DNA from: Myxococcota bacterium | GTDB lineage: Bacteria; Myxococcota_A; UBA9160; JAFDET01 | NCBI GenBank assembly: GCA_028278065.1 | Contig: JANQFA010000138.1 | Span: forward strand, 1-35,513 | Direction of reading: 5' to 3' | Length of the DNA stretch: 35,513 nt | Part shown: in pieces, positions 17,093 to 25,371 of the stretch | How positions within the stretch are numbered: the first letter of the stretch is position 1 | How the letters are laid out: each line of letters starts with the position of its first letter | Program-made: the position numbers and the translations under genes | Notes under the pieces: generated by a model | Database searches by the model: none | Told to the model about the DNA's origin: nothing | Seen by the model: the letters and a program-made list of their open reading frames with translations, nothing else

Positions 17093-18379
17093 GTGGGGAC
17101 CAGCTTCATGGGCGTGGTCGACACGGCGATGGTCGGCCGGGTCGGCGCCGAGGCCCTGGCGGGCGCCGCCATCGGCAACGTGGCGATCTGGGGGACCTTC
17201 CTCCTCTTCCAGGGGTTCCTGCAGGGCATGGACCCGCTGGTCGCACAGGCCCACGGCGCCGGACGCGGCGAGGAGTGCGGACGCATCCTGCAGCGCGCGA
17301 TCGTCCTCGCTCTGGTGCTCTCGATTCCGCTCTCCCTCCTCTGGGCCTATGCGGGCGCCTTCTTCCGCTTGACCGGTCAGGACCCGGCGCTGGTCGCCGA
17401 AGCCGAGCGCTACGTCGCCGTCCAGATCCCGAGCGTGCCGTTCATGCTGGTCTTCGTGGCCCTGCGGCAGTACCTGCACGGACGGGAGCTGATGCGTCCG
17501 CCGATGTGGGTGGTCGGCGTGGCCAACGTGTCGAACGTGTTCTTGAACTGGGTGCTGATCTTCGGGCACCTCGGCTTCCCGGCGATGGGTCTCGTGGGCG
17601 CCGGCATCGCGACGACCCTGAACCGCGTGCTCATGTGCCTCGCCCTCGTGCTCCTGGTGCAGCGCTGGCGTCTGCACGAGGGCGCCTGGGTTCCCTGGAG
17701 TCGGGACGCGCTGGATCTGGGCCGGCTCTGGAGGATCGCGGCCATCGGCGCACCCGTCGCCATCCAGGTGGCGGCCGAAGTCTGGGCCTTCTCGGGCTCG
17801 ACGCTGATCTCGGGTCGTCTCGGCACCGTGGCGATCGGCGCCCACACCGTCACGCTCAACCTGGCGGCCCTCGCCTTCATGTTTCCCCTCGGCGTATCGC
17901 AGGGTGCGGCCACCCGGGTGGGCAACCTGATCGGCGCGGGCCGTCCCGAAGACGCACAGCGCGCCGCCTGGCTGTCGATCGGCATGGGGGCGGCACTGAT
18001 GGCGGCCTTCGCCGGGGCCTTCATCGCGCTGCGCCCCTGGCTCCCACGCATCTATACGGCGGATCCCGAGGTGATCGCGGCGTCGATGGCGATCCTGCCC
18101 ATCGCCGCGGCCTTCGCCGTCTTCGACGGCACCCAGGTGGTGGGCTGCGGGGTGCTGCGCGGGATGGGCGACACGCGACCCGCCGCCCGGTACAACGTGC
18201 TCGGCTACTGGGTCCTGGGGCTGCCCCTCGGCGGCTGGTTCGCCCTGCGCGGCGGGGCGGGGATCGCCGGCGTCTGGTGGGGCCTGGCTCTGGGACTGGC
18301 CGTGGTGTCCGGCCTCCTGCTGCTGCGCATCGCGCGACGAGGTCCCGCGATCCTCCCGGCGGGGGCCGATCTCGACTGA
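17027..18379 (+). CDS. MATE family efflux transporter
   Basis: 450 residues, about 12 membrane segments in two halves, as in Na+- or H+-driven MATE (NorM/DinF) exporters. Diagnostic pieces: ALPVVASTVGTSFMGVVDTAMVGRVGAEALAGAAIGN in segments 1-2; FLLFQGFLQGMDPLVAQAHGAG; second half APVAIQVAAEVWAFSGSTLISGRLGTVAIGAHTVTLNLAALAFMFPLGVSQGAATRVGNLIGAG, the classic inverted-half repeat; and ADPEVIAAS. ATG 17027 is taken as the start because the 71-bp upstream copy leads to a stop. Translation may be affected by the upstream mini-ORF whose TGA overlaps this ATG. Exported compound unknown. Confidence 0.94.
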   Translation: MSPVRSELRRLVQLALPVVASTVGTSFMGVVDTAMVGRVGAEALAGAAIGNVAIWGTFLLFQGFLQGMDPLVAQAHGAGRGEECGRILQRAIVLALVLSIPLSLLWAYAGAFFRLTGQDPALVAEAERYVAVQIPSVPFMLVFVALRQYLHGRELMRPPMWVVGVANVSNVFLNWVLIFGHLGFPAMGLVGAGIATTLNRVLMCLALVLLVQRWRLHEGAWVPWSRDALDLGRLWRIAAIGAPVAIQVAAEVWAFSGSTLISGRLGTVAIGAHTVTLNLAALAFMFPLGVSQGAATRVGNLIGAGRPEDAQRAAWLSIGMGAALMAAFAGAFIALRPWLPRIYTADPEVIAASMAILPIAAAFAVFDGTQVVGCGVLRGMGDTRPAARYNVLGYWVLGLPLGGWFALRGGAGIAGVWWGLALGLAVVSGLLLLRIARRGPAILPAGADLD

Positions 18380-18450
18380 CCGTTTTCCACGCGGAATCGG
18401 CGGATCCGGACGATCAAACGGCGTTTTGGGACACCTGGGAGCCCGAATCC

Positions 18451-18460
18451 GGAAATTTCC
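18451..18460. promoter_or_regulatory. 10-bp perfect palindrome GGAAATTTCC
   Basis: GGAAATTTCC lies 10 bases upstream of the -35 box at 18471 in an A/T patch of otherwise GC-rich DNA. It may be an activator site or simply an upstream promoter element. Confidence 0.3.
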
Positions 18461-18470
18461 AGACATGCCC

Positions 18471-18498
18471 TTGGCACGGAGCCAATGTGTGCTATCAT
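18471..18498 (+). promoter_or_regulatory. Near-consensus extended -10 sigma70 promoter
   Basis: TTGGCA, 16 bases, then TGC-TATCAT: five of six at each box plus an extended -10 TGn. Expected start about 18504-18506. The -35 box is part of TTGGC-ACGGA-GCCAA, a perfect 5-bp inverted repeat, and another GCCAA follows at 18501-18505, so a repressor could act here. It is the most consensus-like promoter seen in the window. Confidence 0.65.
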
Positions 18499-18526
18499 TT
18501 GCCAATCACGTCGCGCGATCGTTCAG

Positions 18527-18550
18527 CCCGCCTCAGGCGGGTTTCTTTTT
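18527..18550 (+). terminator. Intrinsic terminator directly after the promoter
   Basis: CCCGCC-TCA-GGCGGG stem followed by TTTCTTTTT (18542-18550). This is a classical Rho-independent terminator, only about 22 nt after the expected start of the upstream promoter and 64 bases before the hydrolase ATG. It would give a transcript of about 45 nt, or act as an attenuator for the hydrolase. Confidence 0.8.
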
Positions 18551-18614
18551 GCCTGCAGCTCGATTCCACCGTGTGCGGGTTTTCCGGCTGCGCGCCTTCT
18601 GCTGTCCTCCCGGC

Positions 18615-20564
18615 ATGAAGCTCTCCCGCTCGAGCCTCCTCGCCCTCGTCCTCCTGCCGATCTCCTGGGCGAACGCTCCGCCGCCGGCGCACGCGGCCGG
18701 CCCGGTCTCGGACGCGATCATGGACGTGCCTGTCCCGGTCTCGGACGCGATCGTCGACGTGCCCGCCCCGTACGCGGCGGGCGAAGTCCGCCACGACGAG
18801 ATCACGCGCCGCTCGTTCCATCTGGAGATGCGCGACGGCGTGCGCATCGCGCTCGACCTCTGGCTGCCGGCCGACCTCGAGGAAGGCGCCCTGCTCCCCA
18901 CCATCCTCCACCAGACGCGCTACTGGCGCAGCGCCCGGCTCCTCTGGCCCATCGCGGACGACTTCGCCGGCCGCGGAGAGGCGCGCGACTTCGTGGAGCG
19001 CGGCTACGCCTGGGTGTCGGTGGACGCGCGCGGCTCGGGCGCCTCGTTCGGCTCCCGCCCCTACCCCTGGTCCCAGGACGAGACCCGCGACGGAGCCGAG
19101 GTGGTGGACTGGATCGTGTCCCAGCCCTGGTCCAACGGACGCGTGGGGACCTTCGGCACGTCCTACGACGGAAGCACCGCCGAGTTCCTCGTCACCAACG
19201 GACACCCGGCGGTCGTCGCCGCAGCGCCCCGCTTCTCGCTCTTCGACGCCTACGCCGACATCGCCTTTCCGGGCGGGGTCCAGCTCGACTGGTTCACCGA
19301 GCGCTGGGCCGCCTTCAACGGCGCCCTGGACCGCGACGTCGTCCCCGATCACCTCGGGCGCCTCCTGGGCTGGCGCGCCTTCCTGGTGCGGGGCGTGCGC
19401 CGGGTGGACGGCGACGACGGAGCCCTGGTGGCGGCCGCGATCGCGGACCACGCGGACAACTGGAACGTGCACCGCCTGGCGAGCGGAATCACCTTCCGCG
19501 ACGACCCCGACGAGAACGGCGACACCGTGGACGTCTTCAGTCCCTTCAGCTTCGCCGAGGAGCTGGATGCTTCCGGGACGCCCATCTTCAGCTGGAGCGG
19601 CTGGTTCGACGGCGCCTACGCCCATGCCGCGATCAAGCGCCACCTGACGCTGAGCAATCGCGGGAACCGGCTCATCCTGGGACCCTGGACCCACGGAGGC
19701 GAGAGCCAGGTGCGCGGCGCGCGCAGCGCCCCCAGCGACTTCGACCACCTGGGCCAGCTCCTCAAGTTCTTCGACCACCACGTGCGCGGCGTCGACACCG
19801 GCCTCGAGCAGGACGCGCCGGTGCACTACTACACCCTGGTCGAAGGCCGCTGGAAGGCCGCGGCCTCCTGGCCGCCTCCGGCCCGTCCCGTGCGCCTCTA
19901 CCTGGCGCCCGGGAACGCCCTCTCGCCCGACCCGCCGCCCGGGGACGCCCTCTCGCCCGACCCGCCGCCCGCCGGCACTCACGTCGATCACCACCGCGTC
20001 GACCCCGCGCATGGAACGGGTGGCGCCTCGCGCTGGAACAGCCTGATGGGCCTCCCCGTGAACTACGACGACCGGGCGGCCGCGGATGCGGCCCTCCTCG
20101 TCTACGACACCCCGGTGCTCGACCGCGACCTCGAGGTCACGGGTCACCCGGTGGTCACCCTCTACGCGGCATCGAGCGCCGGCGACGGCGCGTTCCACGT
20201 CTATCTCGAGGACGTCGCGCCGGACGGCGCGGTCACCTACGTGAGCGAGGGCCAGCTCCGCGCCCTGCACCGCAAGCTCTCCACCACGCCACCGCCCTAC
20301 AGGCAGGTCGTGCCCCAGCGCAGCTTCCGGCGCGAGGACGGCCGTCCCCTGCAGCCCGGCCGGGTCGCGGAGCTGGTCATCGACCTCCTGCCGACTTCCT
20401 ACCTGTTCCGGCAGGGCCACCGCATCCGGATCGCCCTGGCGGGCGCCGACGCCGACCACTTCGCCACCATCCCCGCCGACGCAGCGCCGAGCTGGGAGGT
20501 CCAGCGCAGCCGCACGCACCCCAGCCACGTCATGCTCCCCGTCGTGGTCGGGCCCCGAGACTGA
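18615..20564 (+). CDS. Secreted CocE/NonD family hydrolase (X-Pro dipeptidyl-peptidase S15 type)
   Basis: 649 residues. ATG 18615 starts a signal peptide (KLSRSSLLALVLLPISWANA). Upstream sequence in frame contains the promoter and terminator, so it is not coding. Alpha/beta-hydrolase core: VSVDARGSGASFG, nucleophile Ser183 in FGTSYDGSTAEF, acid Asp in WSGWFDGAYAHA, and His in LGPWTHGG. The last ~200 residues form the S15 C-terminal jelly roll (HPVVTLYAASSAGDGAFHVYLEDVAPDG). Such enzymes cleave acyl, ester or Xaa-Pro bonds (family knowledge). Two short repeats sit in variable places: PVSDAIMDVPV twice after the signal peptide and ALSPDPPPG twice in a loop before the jelly roll. Regulation may involve the attenuator-like terminator upstream. 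Confidence 0.9.
   Translation: MKLSRSSLLALVLLPISWANAPPPAHAAGPVSDAIMDVPVPVSDAIVDVPAPYAAGEVRHDEITRRSFHLEMRDGVRIALDLWLPADLEEGALLPTILHQTRYWRSARLLWPIADDFAGRGEARDFVERGYAWVSVDARGSGASFGSRPYPWSQDETRDGAEVVDWIVSQPWSNGRVGTFGTSYDGSTAEFLVTNGHPAVVAAAPRFSLFDAYADIAFPGGVQLDWFTERWAAFNGALDRDVVPDHLGRLLGWRAFLVRGVRRVDGDDGALVAAAIADHADNWNVHRLASGITFRDDPDENGDTVDVFSPFSFAEELDASGTPIFSWSGWFDGAYAHAAIKRHLTLSNRGNRLILGPWTHGGESQVRGARSAPSDFDHLGQLLKFFDHHVRGVDTGLEQDAPVHYYTLVEGRWKAAASWPPPARPVRLYLAPGNALSPDPPPGDALSPDPPPAGTHVDHHRVDPAHGTGGASRWNSLMGLPVNYDDRAAADAALLVYDTPVLDRDLEVTGHPVVTLYAASSAGDGAFHVYLEDVAPDGAVTYVSEGQLRALHRKLSTTPPPYRQVVPQRSFRREDGRPLQPGRVAELVIDLLPTSYLFRQGHRIRIALAGADADHFATIPADAAPSWEVQRSRTHPSHVMLPVVVGPRD
18701..18766 (+). 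repeat. 33-bp in-frame duplication after the hydrolase signal peptide
   Basis: CCCGGTCTCGGACGCGATC occurs at 18701 and 18734. The two 11-codon units encode PVSDAIMDVPV and PVSDAIVDVPA, placed just after the signal peptide where length can vary. Confidence 0.75.
19911..19970 (+). repeat. 30-bp in-frame duplication in a hydrolase loop
   Basis: Two 10-codon units encode GNALSPDPPP and GDALSPDPPP with one base difference. They lie in a proline-rich loop between the catalytic core and the jelly-roll domain. Confidence 0.8.
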
Positions 20565-20581
20565 GCTCGGGCCGCTCCCGC

Positions 20582-21145
20582 TCAGCCCGGGGATCGGCCG
20601 TCGGGCGGCCAGGAGGCGGTTCCGGCCTCGACCTCGACGCCCAGGGTGCGGAGGAGCTGCGAGACCAGGCTCCAGCAGCCGATCGAGGCGACCAGCTCGA
20701 TGCGCTCCTCGACGGAGGGAAGCTCCTCCTCCAGCCGAGCCCAGGTGGCGTCGCTCACGCGGCCGTCGGCCAGCGTCTCGTCCGTGGCCGCCAGGACGGC
20801 GCGATCCGCCGACGAGAAGCCCGCATGACCGTGCCAGTCGCGTACCGCCAGGAGGTCCTCCTCGGGGATCCCCAGCTCGCGTGCCACGCGCCAGTGCTGC
20901 GTCCACTCGTAGTCCGAGCGGGTCACCCAGCCGATGCGCATGATCACCAGCTCGCGGAGCCGCGCGTCGAGTCGGCTGCGGAAGAGGAGCGTCACCAGGA
21001 GATCGTTGATCTGCTTCGCCACCGCCGGCTGGTGCAGCAGCGTGCGGAAGACGTTGAGCTCCGCCATCTGCTCGATCACCGCCGCCTCGCGCGCGCGCGC
21101 CAGGGCCTCGTCGCGCGGCAGGGTCGCGACCCGCGGCGAGCTCAC
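20582..21145 (-). CDS. Carboxymuconolactone decarboxylase (CMD) family protein
   Basis: 187 residues from a GTG overlapping the amidohydrolase stop (GTGA). It has the CMD/AhpD-like helical core: NVFRTLLHQPAVAKQINDLLVTLLFRSRLDARLRELVIMRIGWVTRSDYEWTQHWRVARELGIPEEDL, followed by FSSADRAVLAATDETLADGRVSDATWARL. The CxxC of AhpD is absent (YEWTQHW instead), so a peroxidase-type disulfide role is unlikely. It resembles the CMD proteins found beside LLM oxidoreductases and amidohydrolases in catabolic clusters. Last gene of a four-gene minus-strand operon. Confidence 0.88.
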   Translation of the reverse strand: MSSPRVATLPRDEALARAREAAVIEQMAELNVFRTLLHQPAVAKQINDLLVTLLFRSRLDARLRELVIMRIGWVTRSDYEWTQHWRVARELGIPEEDLLAVRDWHGHAGFSSADRAVLAATDETLADGRVSDATWARLEEELPSVEERIELVASIGCWSLVSQLLRTLGVEVEAGTASWPPDGRSPG

Positions 21146-22308
21146 AGCCGGTACACCTTGCGCACGTTGTCGCCGAGCACGAGCGGGCGGGCCGGCTCGG
21201 GGAGCCCGTCCACCAGCTTCTCGAGGCACGGGACGTACTCCGGCGGGTGGTCCGGGTGCGGAAAGTCGGAGGCCCAGAAGAACTTCTCGGGTCCGATGGC
21301 CTCGATCACGGGAGCCAGGCTGGCCTCGTCGGGGTCGGCGGAGATGAAGCACTGGCGGTGGAAGTAGCTGCTCGGCAGCTCGGGCAGCAGCTCGCGCACG
21401 GGTCCGCCCTGGGGCGAGGCGTAGACCGAGTCCATGCGGTCGAGCCAGTAGCCGATCCAGCCGGCGCCGCACTCAAGGACCGCCAGCTGCAGGGTGGGGA
21501 GCTTCTCGAAGACCCCGTACTGGAAGAACGAGGTGAAGGCGTGGCGCACCGCGTCGCCCGCCGTCACGTTGAGGAAGAAGCCGTACTTCATGCTCGAGTA
21601 GTCGCCGTAGCGTCCTGGGGCGCACCACTTGGGCTCGAAGCCGGGATGGATCCCGAAGGGCACGCCCAGCTCCGCGGCGGCGGCGAAGACCCGGTGGTGC
21701 TCGGTGGCGGCGAAGGGACGCCGTGCCAGGTTGAACGTGGGGGCGAAGGCGCTCTTGCAGCCGGCGGCCACGGCGCGCCGCAGCTCCGCCTCCGCGGCCT
21801 CGGGATCGCCGAGCGAGACCTGCGCCACCGGGATCAGCCGTCCACCCGAGTCGGCGCAGAAGTCGACGATCCAGCGGTTGTAGGCGCGCAGGTGGGCCTG
21901 GAGGAGATCCTCGTCCTCGGCCTCGGCGATCCACAGGATCGAGAGGGTCGGGTAGAGCACCGCGGCGGCGATGTTCTCCATGTCGAGTCGCCGGATCCGC
22001 TCGGCGGGATCCATGGCGCCCAGCGGCGCCATGTCCTGGTAGAGGAGCCCGGTCTTCTCCTCGCGCTCGTACACGATCCCGCCGCGCCGGTCCATCAGCC
22101 CCAGGCCCGCCGGGAAGCCTCCCTTCAGCACCCGCGAGGGTCGGCCTTCGATCTCGACGTACTCGAGGCCCTGCTCGTCCTTCCTCAGGCGGACGGCCCG
22201 GTCCCGGTACTTCGGCTCCAGGTAGTGCTCCCACAGGTCGGGGGGCTCGAGCACGTGGCCGTCGGCGTCGATGGCGCCGTCGTAGCTCAGGCGGGGAAGC
22301 GGCTTCAT
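21142..22308 (-). CDS. Amidohydrolase family protein (amidohydrolase_2, ACMSD-like)
   Basis: 388 residues; ATG 22308. A metal-dependent TIM-barrel hydrolase or decarboxylase: DADGHVLEPPDLWEHYLEPKYRDR near the N-terminus supplies the first metal His (the N-terminal strand motif DxDxH), FGIHPGFEPKW the later His, and FFWASDFPHPDH the catalytic Asp near the C-terminus. Relatives include aminocarboxymuconate-semialdehyde decarboxylase and aromatic-acid decarboxylases; others open lactones. Substrate unknown. It lies 36 bases after the LLM gene. Confidence 0.9.
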   Translation of the reverse strand: MKPLPRLSYDGAIDADGHVLEPPDLWEHYLEPKYRDRAVRLRKDEQGLEYVEIEGRPSRVLKGGFPAGLGLMDRRGGIVYEREEKTGLLYQDMAPLGAMDPAERIRRLDMENIAAAVLYPTLSILWIAEAEDEDLLQAHLRAYNRWIVDFCADSGGRLIPVAQVSLGDPEAAEAELRRAVAAGCKSAFAPTFNLARRPFAATEHHRVFAAAAELGVPFGIHPGFEPKWCAPGRYGDYSSMKYGFFLNVTAGDAVRHAFTSFFQYGVFEKLPTLQLAVLECGAGWIGYWLDRMDSVYASPQGGPVRELLPELPSSYFHRQCFISADPDEASLAPVIEAIGPEKFFWASDFPHPDHPPEYVPCLEKLVDGLPEPARPLVLGDNVRKVYRL

Positions 22309-22344
22309 GAGGGGTCTCCCGGGTCCAGGGTTCGACGAGCGCAG

Positions 22345-23406
22345 TCACGCCAGCGCGGGCGCCACCTTCTCGATGAAGCGTCGCTGGGAAGCGAGGCTCG
22401 CCTCGTGCGGCAGATTTCCGAAGTTCTGCCACGCGATGATGTAGTCGAGGCCGTAGCGCTCGCGGTGCTCCTGCAGCTTGTCCCGGCAGAAGGCGTCGTC
22501 GCCGATGATCGTGCACTCGTCGAAGAGGAACTGCAGGAAGCCCTCCCGGTCGGCGTCCGGATCGAGGGCGTCGTCCCCCCAGATCGAGTAGAACGCGTAG
22601 TTCTCGGGGAGCTCTCCAGCGGGTCCGCCGGGCGAGCCCACCCGGGCCAGCGCGCGGTAGTACCAGAGCAGCGCTTCGCCGGCGAGCTCGCGCGCCGCCG
22701 CCATGCTCTCGCCGACGAAGACCTGGCGCAGGGTCGGGATGCCCGTCCGCTCCAGGTCCACGCCGTTCGCTTCGGCCCGCGGGCGGTATCGCTCGCGGTT
22801 GCTGACGAGACGCGAGACCGGAGAGAACTGGTCCGCGAGCACCGGGTAGCCGTTCTCCGCGGCCCAGTCGATCGTCGAAGGAGAGAGCGCCGCGATGTAG
22901 ACCGGCACCGGATCCTGCACCGGTGTAGGGAGGACCTGCACGTCGTCGAAGCGGTAGAACTCGCCTTCGTGGGAGAAGCGCTCCCCGCTCCAGGAGCGCT
23001 CGATCACCTCGAGCTGCTCGCGGAACTGCAGGTGGCTCCGGGTGATGTCGACCTCGAAGGCGTCGAACTCGTGCTTCTGGTAGCCGCGCCCGGCGCCCCA
23101 GTCGATGCGGCCGCCCGAGAGGTGGTCCAGCATCGCGATCTCCTCCGCGATCCGGATGGGGTGCAGGAAGGGCACGATGGTGACGGCCGTGCCGATGCGC
23201 ACGCGACTCGTGCGGGCCGCCAGGTGGGCCGCGGTGAGGTGGATCGAGGGGCCGATCCCGTAGCGGGAGAAGTGGTGCTCGGCGAGCCAGACGGCGTCGT
23301 AGCCCATGTCCTCCGCGACGGTGAGCTGCTCGATCTCGTTGCGGTAGACGTCCTCCTGACCGCGGTCCTCCGGCCACTGCATCAGGCTGAACACGGCGAA
23401 CCTCAT
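22345..23406 (-). CDS. LLM class flavin-dependent oxidoreductase
   Basis: 353 residues. ATG 23406 is preferred because it overlaps the PhyH stop by one base (TGATG) and gives the usual MRFAVFSLMQWPED start; ATG 23415 would add three residues. A bacterial-luciferase-like barrel: YDAVWLAEHHFSRYG, VRIGTAVTIVPFLHPIRIAEEIAMLDHLSGGRIDWGAGRGYQ (the flavin-phosphate region), VPVYIAALSPSTIDWAAENG, and a C-terminal DYIIAWQNFGNL. These enzymes use reduced FMN or F420 to hydroxylate or cleave substrates. Substrate and cofactor cannot be told. Part of the PhyH-LLM-amidohydrolase-CMD operon. Confidence 0.92.
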   Translation of the reverse strand: MRFAVFSLMQWPEDRGQEDVYRNEIEQLTVAEDMGYDAVWLAEHHFSRYGIGPSIHLTAAHLAARTSRVRIGTAVTIVPFLHPIRIAEEIAMLDHLSGGRIDWGAGRGYQKHEFDAFEVDITRSHLQFREQLEVIERSWSGERFSHEGEFYRFDDVQVLPTPVQDPVPVYIAALSPSTIDWAAENGYPVLADQFSPVSRLVSNRERYRPRAEANGVDLERTGIPTLRQVFVGESMAAARELAGEALLWYYRALARVGSPGGPAGELPENYAFYSIWGDDALDPDADREGFLQFLFDECTIIGDDAFCRDKLQEHRERYGLDYIIAWQNFGNLPHEASLASQRRFIEKVAPALA

Positions 23407-24206
23407 CAGATGCATCCCTCGTGCTCGCGGCCGCGCGCCAGCACGTAGGGCCGGCTCCCCGCGATCGGACGCGCGTTCGGGAGGAAGCGGCAGGCTGCGC
23501 TCGCGTAGTGGGCCGAGATGGCGCGACGATAGCCCGACGTGCGGTTGCGGCCCGAACCGTGGACGAGGAGCGGATGGAAGAAGACCGTATCGCCCGGCTC
23601 CATCTCGAGGTGGACGCGCTCGGTCTCCTCCCCCACGCCCTGCGCCCCGAAGTAGGCGAGGTTCAGGTACTCCCAGTCCGGGTTCTCGTGCGGCAGCAGC
23701 TCACCCCGATGGGTTCCCGGCACGACGACCAGGCAGCCGTTCTCCCGGCTGCAGGGCTCGAGGGCGGTCCAGGTGGCCACGATGGCGTCGGCGGGGCGGA
23801 ACGGGAAGTAGAGCAGGTCCTGGTGGAGCGGGTGGCGGCCGTCCACGTCGGGCGGCTTGTTGATCAGCATGGTGTGGATCGACTTGATGTCGGGACCCGT
23901 GAAGGCCTCCACGTGGTCGAGGAGCCGCTGGTTGAGCGCGTAGCCGCCGTAGAGGACGTCATCCTCGTGGAAGTCCTGCACCTTGGCGATCTGGGCGGCG
24001 CCGGGGGCGGCCGCGACGGCCCCCTTGGCCACCATCACGTCCCGCATCACGAGCATCGAGCCGGGCGCAGCCACCCGCCCCTCCACGATGGCGAGGAAGC
24101 GCTCGTTCCAGGCCTTCAGCTCCTCCGCCGAGAAGAGGCCTCGCGCCAACGCGAAGCCGTCCCTCGCGTAGCCGGCCAACGCCTCGGAAGAGAAGGGAGA
24201 ATTCAA
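23406..24206 (-). CDS. Phytanoyl-CoA dioxygenase (PhyH) family protein
   Basis: 266 residues from TTG 24206. This start is chosen because GGAGG (24219-24215) lies 8 bases upstream; the in-frame GTG at 24215 overlaps that site and would add three residues. Fe(II)/2-oxoglutarate oxygenase signature: HPLHQDLLYFPF gives His128-x-Asp130, and FFHPLLVHGSGRNRTSGYRRAISAHY gives the distal His216 and the Arg that holds 2-oxoglutarate. N-terminal helix YARDGFALARGLFSAEELKAWNERF is typical. Likely hydroxylates a small hydrophobic compound as the first step of this operon. Divergent from the Zn-dehydrogenase gene. Confidence 0.92.
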   Translation of the reverse strand: MNSPFSSEALAGYARDGFALARGLFSAEELKAWNERFLAIVEGRVAAPGSMLVMRDVMVAKGAVAAAPGAAQIAKVQDFHEDDVLYGGYALNQRLLDHVEAFTGPDIKSIHTMLINKPPDVDGRHPLHQDLLYFPFRPADAIVATWTALEPCSRENGCLVVVPGTHRGELLPHENPDWEYLNLAYFGAQGVGEETERVHLEMEPGDTVFFHPLLVHGSGRNRTSGYRRAISAHYASAACRFLPNARPIAGSRPYVLARGREHEGCI

Positions 24207-24229
24207 GCTCGACACCTCCAGAGGCGTCC

Positions 24230-24258
24230 AGTATACGATAGGATAATTTCAGAGTCGA
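24230..24258 (-). promoter_or_regulatory. Candidate promoter for the PhyH operon
   Basis: On the minus strand TCGACT, 17 bases, TATACT (five of six at -10, four of six at -35). Expected start near 24223, leaving a very short leader that still includes the GGAGG used for the TTG start. Confidence 0.5.
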
Positions 24259-24267
24259 TTGGATAAT
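24236..24267. promoter_or_regulatory. Two direct repeats CGATWGGATAAT in the divergent promoter
   Basis: CGATAGGATAAT (24236-24247) and CGATTGGATAAT (24256-24267), 20 bases apart start to start, about two helical turns. The first sits in the spacer of the PhyH promoter, the second overlaps its -35 and the region before the dehydrogenase ATG at 24270. A shared operator is likely; the XRE-cupin regulator at the end of the dehydrogenase operon is the natural candidate. Confidence 0.6.
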
Positions 24268-24269
24268 CC

Positions 24270-25367
24270 ATGTCCCCTGCACCCACCACCTTCGCCATGG
24301 TCCAGACCGCGCCGCGCCGGCTCGAGCCGCGCGACCTGCCCATCCCCGAGATCGGCCACGACAACGCGCTCCTGCGGGTCGAGGCCTGCGGCATCTGCGG
24401 GAGCGACGTGGAGCAGTACAACGGCGACCTGCGCACGCCGATCCCGGCCGTCCCGGGCCACGAGCCCCTGGGTGTGATCGAGCGCATCGGCGACGGTGCC
24501 GCGCGCCGCTGGGGTGTCGACGTGGGCGACCGCGTGGCGGTCGAGACCATGCTCTCCTGCCGCTTCTGCCCGGCCTGCCTCGCGGGTCGCTACCACCTGT
24601 GCCGCGCGCGGCGCATCTACTCCTACATCGGCCTCGACCAGGCACCGGGCCTGTGGGGCGCCTACGCGCAGCACATGTTCCTCGACGAGGCGTCGATCGT
24701 GCACAAGGTGGATGCGGCGCTCCCCGCACCGATCGCCGCGCTGTTCAATCCCCTCGGCGCCGGCTTTCGCTGGGCGGTCGAGGTGCCCGCAACCGGCCCG
24801 GGCGACACGGTCGTGATCCTGGGCCCTGGCCAGCGCGGCCTGGCCAGCGTGATCGCCTGCCGCCAGGCGGGCGCCGGCACCGTGATCGTCACGGGCCTGG
24901 CGGCGGACGCGCCGAAGCTGGCCCTGGCGCGCGAGTTCGGTGCCGACCACACCATCGACGTGGAGAACGAGAGCGCGAAGCAGCGCATCCGCGAGATCAC
25001 CGACGGACGCGGAGCCGACGTGGTGGTGGACGTGACCGCCTACGCCACCCGGCCGGTGGCGGAGGCGCTCGACTACGTGTGCATGGGCGGGACGATCGTG
25101 CTGGCCGGCGTGAAGGGCTTCAAGCCGATCGACGACTTCGTGACCGACAAGATCGTGCTGAAGGAGGTCCGCCTGCAGGGCGCCATCGGCGTCACCTCGT
25201 CGGGCTACGAGAGCGCGATCCGCCTGATCGAGTCGGGACGCGTCCCCGTCGAGAAGATGCACACCCACGACTTCCCCCTGCACGAGGCCGAGGAAGCCAT
25301 CCTGACCCTCGCCGGCGAGCGCAGCGAGCGCTCCATCCACTCCTGCCTGCTGCCCGGAAAGGACTGA
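24270..25367 (+). CDS. Zinc-binding alcohol dehydrogenase family protein
   Basis: 365 residues of the medium-chain dehydrogenase type. Catalytic zinc ligands start with CGICGSDVEQYNG and GHEPLG (His/Glu); the structural zinc site is C-x2-C-x2-C-x7-C in CRFCPACLAGRYHLC near residues 98-112. Rossmann motif GDTVVILGPGQRGL (GxGxxG-type) follows, then GADHTIDVENES. The start is ATG 24270 without a clear ribosome site; ATG 24297 is a weaker alternative. It oxidises or reduces an alcohol/aldehyde or similar. Four bases upstream of the thioesterase gene. Confidence 0.93.
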   Translation: MSPAPTTFAMVQTAPRRLEPRDLPIPEIGHDNALLRVEACGICGSDVEQYNGDLRTPIPAVPGHEPLGVIERIGDGAARRWGVDVGDRVAVETMLSCRFCPACLAGRYHLCRARRIYSYIGLDQAPGLWGAYAQHMFLDEASIVHKVDAALPAPIAALFNPLGAGFRWAVEVPATGPGDTVVILGPGQRGLASVIACRQAGAGTVIVTGLAADAPKLALAREFGADHTIDVENESAKQRIREITDGRGADVVVDVTAYATRPVAEALDYVCMGGTIVLAGVKGFKPIDDFVTDKIVLKEVRLQGAIGVTSSGYESAIRLIESGRVPVEKMHTHDFPLHEAEEAILTLAGERSERSIHSCLLPGKD

Positions 25368-25371
25368 GCCC

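Noticed and set aside
15665..18505. 946-codon minus frame across hemF and the MATE gene
   Set aside because: It is antisense to the MATE gene and out of frame with hemF. The composition is typical of a shadow frame.
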